Positions 13,501 through 16,278 of a DNA stretch of 16,278 nucleotides are shown here, one piece after another. Below the pieces are notes generated by a model that worked only from the letters and a program-made list of their open reading frames with translations, was not told the DNA's origin and made no database searches. The stretch is from the NCBI GenBank assembly GCA_937907165.1, contig CALCUH010000007.1, positions 1 to 16,278 of the forward strand, written 5' to 3'. The translations under genes and the position numbers were made by a program. The DNA is from an uncultured Bacteroidales bacterium. Lineage in GTDB: Bacteria > Bacteroidota > Bacteroidia > Bacteroidales > Paludibacteraceae. Position 1 is the first letter of the stretch. Each line of letters starts with the position of its first letter.

Positions 13501-14313
13501 ACTCATCTTCCCCCCTATCTCCACTGAATCGATAACGAGGACATCCGCGTCATAATTAAACATCGGATGTAACAGCCACTCCGCAAACGGCGCATCGAAG
13601 AACAACGTGTCAACACCTCTCGTTTCAACAAAATCATAGCCATGGAATACATGAACAGACAGATTCTTAGCATGCAACCTATTAAGTGAATTCTCCGAAG
13701 GGAACATCATGACGTTTTCGTCCGACTCTTTAGAATGATCCACAGCCCACAACTCGGAAGGTAGCGTCACACACATCGATTCGGCAACCTTTTTCGAATC
13801 GATATACAAGACATCATAATTGATATTCTTCACACAATCCGTCATCCATTCGTTCATGGAAGCGTCAAAGAATAACGTATCCACATGATCCAAGCCACTG
13901 CTCCAGAAATCCAAACCCTTCGAAACGTGGATGGATGTAATTTCAGCCGGGAAATTGTCAAACAAATGCTCGCAAGACATACAAACAACCCCCATCATCA
14001 AACGCGTTTCAACACAATCATACCCAACCCATTCCATACTTTCAGGAACAGTCAGACTTACTTGTCCCTTGACCTCCTTGGAATCGATGAACAACACGTC
14101 ATAATCGACATGCTTCACCGGATCAAGAAACCAAACATCCATCGGCGCATCAAAGAACAAGGTATCCACCTCTATCCACTCGGAAGAGGTACGATCAGAG
14201 CCTTTATTCAAATGAATTGACGAATTTTCACCCGTCGCATAGGTCGACAATGAACAGAACAAAGCCACGAGCAACGGCACCAGACGTCCCCGCACATTCA
14301 AAAAACGTTTCAT
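10582..14313 (-). CDS. Giant secreted BspA-like repeat protein with type IX secretion sorting domain
   Basis: A 1243-residue surface or secreted protein. Its order is: signal peptide (about 1-27, cut near TYATG); nine copies of a repeat centred on VDTLFFDAPxxxWxxDPVxN followed by YDVLYIDSKEV and a VTIP strand, starting at residues 49, 144, 234, 336, 395, 490, 580, 691 and 766; an MBG-like domain (about 803-888, DTVNYDGKEHSLSG); a conventional BspA/LRR_5 segment (about 930-1036); an Fn3-like domain (about 1044-1166); and a C-terminal sorting domain (about 1172-1243, ending GVYLVKVGDKVVVKVVVR) typical of type IX secretion. The Trp-containing repeat resembles the occasional W-Q-DP insert seen in BspA-like leucine-rich repeats, here used as the main building block. 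Adhesion to host, matrix or other bacteria is the likely role (inference). The gene is monocistronic, with its own terminator. The sorting domain has three cysteines (C1210, C1214, C1218), which is unusual. Confidence 0.85.
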   Translation of the reverse strand: MKRFLNVRGRLVPLLVALFCSLSTYATGENSSIHLNKGSDRTSSEWIEVDTLFFDAPMDVWFLDPVKHVDYDVLFIDSKEVKGQVSLTVPESMEWVGYDCVETRLMMGVVCMSCEHLFDNFPAEITSIHVSKGLDFWSSGLDHVDTLFFDASMNEWMTDCVKNINYDVLYIDSKKVAESMCVTLPSELWAVDHSKESDENVMMFPSENSLNRLHAKNLSVHVFHGYDFVETRGVDTLFFDAPFAEWLLHPMFNYDADVLVIDSVEIGGKMSVTIPIGMREFIHYASIESYAEEHNRYLNGSYYDTILGPLYNFPAKITSIHISNRVDFTCAGLHHVDTLYYDASLSGWRSDSVSGLSYDVLVLDGIVVNGTFPDSVSSIRTKSGADFGDFDFFKVDTIFYDAPLSQWIADPVKNLQYDVLYIDSKEMNEPLSNVSIPADVDSVAKNCHSVRVGLGVSYVSCDGLLNYPVPVTSLHVSRGYDFNNSGLSYVDTLFFDAPLEDWMWNRVKNLEYSVLYIDSKEVKDSMSVTLPADLSTLDQVQEGEMLSAFPVTVNVFDNFPAKITSLHVSHGYDLLHAPHVDTLFYDASFAEWIQSPVFHYKADVLIIDSQVMDKEMSVTIPDDMDSFTPSILFPYYDKYYGYSLSLSDIEGPFATLPKITSVHVSRGVDFSYSGLASSDSVYGEPTGLQIVDTLYYDAPLAQWLTDPVTNLLYRVLVVDGMTDNNGKLVIPDAVAEVDGDVIKNVFPAVNTVVLPSQVAWSGAIQLDTLFFEGSIAQWDANPLTDIEAAHIFVNGRDLNDYKIVEVWVKGNSDTVNYDGKEHSLSGFTFSCEEVAYVSSDFMLMVGDSVRATDPGEYVQPVSSDDFRNLNDDMRVRFVYTPGVLTILPPHYDFSAVCESGQTLYYQIVSGHNVRLICPLRNGIDSENYAAGELIIPDVVTNDGKRYKVTEIAEDLLRGNKEVTSVVIPQYMDVIEPNAFDGCPNLREVTCSSVFPPEAEKNTFSDYSGTLFVPCESYDDYVAHDCWGSFNRIDCIDSQSEDSSKIEVTPDYTEVVISWPSIGVAFTYTLNITTDGGLVCSLRFDQVGALISIDFHCTMSPSLSPKAAPKLAIGEAVASAAPRLVPSQGFSFTVTGLEEGMPYHYELEALDENQEVVKTFTGDFETKSSPLLTGVDSEASEATDLYVSENHIICGNAHRLPIMIYNALSQCLYACDGPCDFEVPASGVYLVKVGDKVVVKVVVR
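12019..13131 (-). repeat. Superunit B of the repeat protein (repeats 5 to 8)
   Basis: Encodes residues 395-765. The spacing of the VDT core motifs is 95, 90, 111 and 75 residues. Repeats 5, 6, 7 and 8 match repeats 1, 2, 3 and 4 respectively better than they match each other: repeat 5 shares the VSYVSCDGLL-type loop with repeat 1, and repeat 7 shares the FAEW, ADVLIIDS and tyrosine-rich loop with repeat 3. A ninth, truncated repeat (residues 766-800, 11914-12018) follows. Confidence 0.75.
13132..14169 (-). repeat. Superunit A of the repeat protein (repeats 1 to 4)
   Basis: Encodes residues 49-394, with core spacing 95, 90, 102 and 59 residues. The first two spacings equal those of superunit B, which points to tandem duplication of a four-repeat block followed by a loss of about 15 to 30 residues at the A/B junction (repeat 4 is only 59 residues and lacks its VTIP strand). 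Confidence 0.75.
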
Positions 14314-14610
14314 AAAAACAATAATAAATTACACATAATCACAACAAAGGGGGAACTTATACTAATAACAACACCAATAAAGCATACAACACGATCCTTC
14401 CCCATAGGACACTTTCATCCACAATTTCACAATTACACATTCGTAATAATGGTACGTCGCAAAAATAATCATTTATCCATAACAAGCGACTCGAAACAGC
14501 CGTTTGTTTTGATAAAAATTATTTTTTTTTATTCATCAAACAATATAATGGTCGATTTCATTAAGGAAATAATGGTTGTAAAGCAGATATTAACAACAGG
14601 AAATATAGCA
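14314..14610. other. AT-rich spacer upstream of the repeat protein gene
   Basis: No gene found; the open frame at 14449-14679 on the plus strand runs through a terminator and looks spurious. For the minus-strand repeat protein gene there is a -7-like box TATTTTTG (14460-14467), which would give a 140-base leader, but no matching -33 element. Nothing else stands out. Confidence 0.55.
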
Positions 14611-14647
14611 CAAAAAACTTTCCGGTTGATGAATCTCAACCGGAAAG
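14611..14647 (-). terminator. Terminator of the YitT-like gene
   Basis: A perfect twelve-base-pair stem (14618-14629 with 14636-14647) with a six-base loop is followed on the minus strand by TTTTTTG. It begins eight bases after the stop codon of the gene ending at 14655. Confidence 0.93.
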
Positions 14648-14654
14648 AGATATG

Positions 14655-15527
14655 TCAATTATCATACGGCTTTTGGTAGAAATTGCCAGAGAGTAAATCC
14701 GTGTTGATGCAATTGGCGAATGCTTCCGGATCCACCTCACGTACAAAATGGAGAATCTTCATATACTCCTCGCGGGAGACGACAGAATAGACAAGGAAAT
14801 TCTTCCGATGACCCGTCGCCCCCTCACTCTGAACAATCGTCGCATCATGGTTGCTATGCTGGTCGATAATCCGGCACACATCCTCCGGATGGGAGGTCAC
14901 AATCAGCAACGTCTCCTTCTGGTAACGCTTGTGGAGAGAGTGCAGGACCTGCGTGGAAACATATTGGAAAATGATGGAATAGAGCGCCTTGTCCCAACCG
15001 AAAATCAAGCCGGCGGAAAGCAATATCACGATGTTGATGGCCAACGAGAGATTCCATGAATCCTTATTCTTCTTCTCCGACATGTAAATAGCGATGAAAT
15101 CCGTACCTCCCGACGTGGCATCCACAGAGAGGCAAATGCAAATCGCGAAGCCATTGAAGATTCCACCGAAAATGCTGACCAAAAGGATATCGTCCGTAAG
15201 CGGATAGGTAGGCAGCAAATCGGTGAAGAGACCCGTCAAGACAATCATCAGGCAAGAATAAATCGTAAACTTATGTCCGATAAAACGGAAACCGATGTAG
15301 ACCGGTATCGCATTCAACGCCACATTCACCACCGTAAAGGGAGGTGCGAAATCAAACAGCTTTTCACAAACACGAAGAATCAAGAGCGTCAAACCCGTCG
15401 CCCCGCCCGGATAAAGTCCACCCGCATTAACGAAGACATTGATGTTAGAGGCCATCAGCAAAGCAGCCAACGTCACAGCGCCGATACGCAACAAATCCTT
15501 TTTTCCCTCGAATATTTTTTGAGACAT
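14655..15527 (-). CDS. YitT family membrane protein with DUF2179 domain
   Basis: A 290-residue inner-membrane protein of the widespread YitT/DUF161 family. About five or six membrane segments fill residues 13-195. The glycine-rich family motifs GGLYPGGATGLTLL (36-49) and SVDATSGGTDFIAIY (134-148) are both present. The cytosolic C-terminal DUF2179 domain spans about 205-280, with HDATIVQSEGATG (227-239), a ferredoxin-like fold often thought to bind a small ligand. The molecular function of the family is not settled; a transporter role is commonly suggested. The length is normal and nothing looks broken. It is a single gene with a promoter candidate close to the ATG and a strong terminator, divergent from the lipoprotein gene to its right. 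Confidence 0.93.
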   Translation of the reverse strand: MSQKIFEGKKDLLRIGAVTLAALLMASNINVFVNAGGLYPGGATGLTLLILRVCEKLFDFAPPFTVVNVALNAIPVYIGFRFIGHKFTIYSCLMIVLTGLFTDLLPTYPLTDDILLVSIFGGIFNGFAICICLSVDATSGGTDFIAIYMSEKKNKDSWNLSLAINIVILLSAGLIFGWDKALYSIIFQYVSTQVLHSLHKRYQKETLLIVTSHPEDVCRIIDQHSNHDATIVQSEGATGHRKNFLVYSVVSREEYMKILHFVREVDPEAFANCINTDLLSGNFYQKPYDN

Positions 15528-15552
15528 AAGATTCCGATGTTAATTTTCCATA

Positions 15553-15560
15553 CAAAATTA
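15553..15560 (-). promoter_or_regulatory. -7 box of the YitT-like gene
   Basis: On the minus strand this reads TAATTTTG, a perfect TAnnTTTG, 25 bases before the ATG at 15527. The -33 region is weak (only a TGG). Confidence 0.6.
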
Positions 15561-15614
15561 CAATATATTTTTATTAACCATTTAATATTCCCCATGGACA
15601 TTAATTATTATGAT

Positions 15615-15622
15615 TAATTTTG
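15615..15622 (+). promoter_or_regulatory. -7 box of the surface lipoprotein gene
   Basis: TAATTTTG, the same octamer as the divergent YitT box, lies 24 bases before the ATG at 15647. The expected -33 position has only ATGG. The 119-base spacer leaves no room for a cobalamin riboswitch. Confidence 0.6.
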
Positions 15623-15646
15623 CCGTACAATTAATTATAAAAGACA

Positions 15647-16278
15647 ATGAAAAACAGAATGTCATGGCGACTGATACTAAATTGTATCACAGCCTTCATC
15701 GTCGCAGCGAACATCTCCAGCTGTAAAGATGACGATGAAAACGCAGGGAATAACGAAGTTGACCAAGCTTGCGTCATCTTGAACCAAGGCAATTACAGCG
15801 AAGCGAACGGTAGCGTATCCATCTTGGACAAAGACGGGAAGGTCAGCAACCACCTCTACGACGACGCTAACGGCTATCCGCTCGCATCCACCATCGAATC
15901 GGGGCTCATCCACAACGGGAAGCTCATACTCATCTGCGGCAACGAGGATAAGATAGAGATTGTGGACGCGAATAATTTCAAGAGAATCTCCACCATCAAA
16001 GGAATCGTCACACCAAGATACGGCGCCGTATTAGACAATTACCTCTACGTCACCTCCGTGCCCGACTGGAGCCAACAAAGCGGATTGATCTATAAGATAG
16101 ACTTGGCTTCCTCTGAAATCGACACATCCATAGCCATAGAGGGACAACCCGAAGGCATCATCAACCATGACGGCATGATCGTCGTGGCGGCCGGCTCGAG
16201 CGCGGCGACGGTTCAGATCGGACGGGACAACGGCTACTCGCACACGTTCTTCCTGAACTGCATTTTCAGCGGCAATGT
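15647..16278 (+). CDS. Surface-exposed lipoprotein beta-propeller, DUF5074/YncE type (BtuG-like), 5' part
   Basis: I read an ATG at 15647 followed by 210 codons without a stop to the window edge. The start has a lipoprotein signal with lipobox ISSC (Cys26), directly followed by KDDDEN, an acidic stretch like the Bacteroidetes lipoprotein export signal that sends lipoproteins to the cell surface. From residue 40 there are propeller blades: ACVILNQGNYSEANGSVSIL, the NGYPLASTIESGLIHNGKL blade, then ICGNEDKIEIVDANN and so on, a pattern typical of DUF5074/YncE seven-bladed propellers. BtuG of Bacteroides, which captures cobalamin and delivers it to BtuB, belongs to this family. Whether this one binds B12 cannot be decided from the partial sequence, and no riboswitch precedes it. 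The rest of the gene and any partner receptor lie beyond the window. Confidence 0.85.
   Translation, partial: MKNRMSWRLILNCITAFIVAANISSCKDDDENAGNNEVDQACVILNQGNYSEANGSVSILDKDGKVSNHLYDDANGYPLASTIESGLIHNGKLILICGNEDKIEIVDANNFKRISTIKGIVTPRYGAVLDNYLYVTSVPDWSQQSGLIYKIDLASSEIDTSIAIEGQPEGIINHDGMIVVAAGSSAATVQIGRDNGYSHTFFLNCIFSGN

Noticed and set aside
14449..14679. 76-codon plus-strand open frame
   Set aside because: It crosses the perfect terminator hairpin of the YitT-like gene and overlaps that gene's 3' end.

Overview
The window looks like chromosomal DNA of a Bacteroidales bacterium (Prevotella/Parabacteroides-like; I cannot name the genus). The basis is: several Bacteroidetes-type promoters (TAnnTTTG, one with a correctly spaced TTTG upstream), the near absence of Shine-Dalgarno sequences, a Bacteroidales-type HU protein, a surface lipoprotein with an acidic export signal after its cysteine, a TonB-dependent receptor, and a very large repeat protein ending in what looks like a type IX secretion sorting domain.

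Layout. (1) 1-845, minus strand: the 5' end of argS (cut by the window edge) and a DNABII/HU histone-like gene with its terminator and a good promoter. (2) 1100-5747, plus strand: a tight, partly overlapping four-gene run of two active-site-complete rhomboid proteases, a membrane-anchored endonuclease/exonuclease/phosphatase-fold enzyme and a TonB-dependent outer-membrane receptor. (3) 6006-8621, plus strand: a secreted 871-residue beta-helix protein of the Cthe_2159 carbohydrate-binding type, interrupted by a Gly/Trp/Pro minisatellite and closed by a strong terminator. (4) 8714-10530: an AT-rich stretch with an orphan four-helix membrane protein, a 405-base gap containing nested inverted repeats, a DUF6544-like membrane-anchored protein that has a Firmicutes-like Shine-Dalgarno and base composition (probable transfer), and a possible gene scrap. 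(5) 10582-14313, minus strand: a 1243-residue secreted repeat protein built from nine copies of a BspA-like Trp repeat, followed by MBG-like, LRR, Fn3-like and sorting domains. (6) 14655-15527, minus strand: a YitT/DUF2179 membrane protein. (7) 15647-end, plus strand: the first 210 codons of a surface lipoprotein beta-propeller of the DUF5074/YncE type, the family that includes the cobalamin-capturing BtuG.

How it fits together. Most of the window concerns the cell envelope: two intramembrane proteases, a TonB receptor, a surface propeller lipoprotein, and two large secreted repeat proteins that probably bind glycans or host/neighbour surfaces. The four-gene run 1100-5747 is very likely co-transcribed and translationally coupled. 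No tRNA, rRNA, CRISPR array, IS element or recognised riboswitch was found. The most unusual items are the two-level (4 x 2) repeat architecture of the 1243-residue protein, the probable transferred gene at 9533 with a structured upstream region, and an 11-bp inverted repeat that brackets the HU/rhomboid divergent promoters. I did not find a clearly new multi-gene defence or metabolic system.
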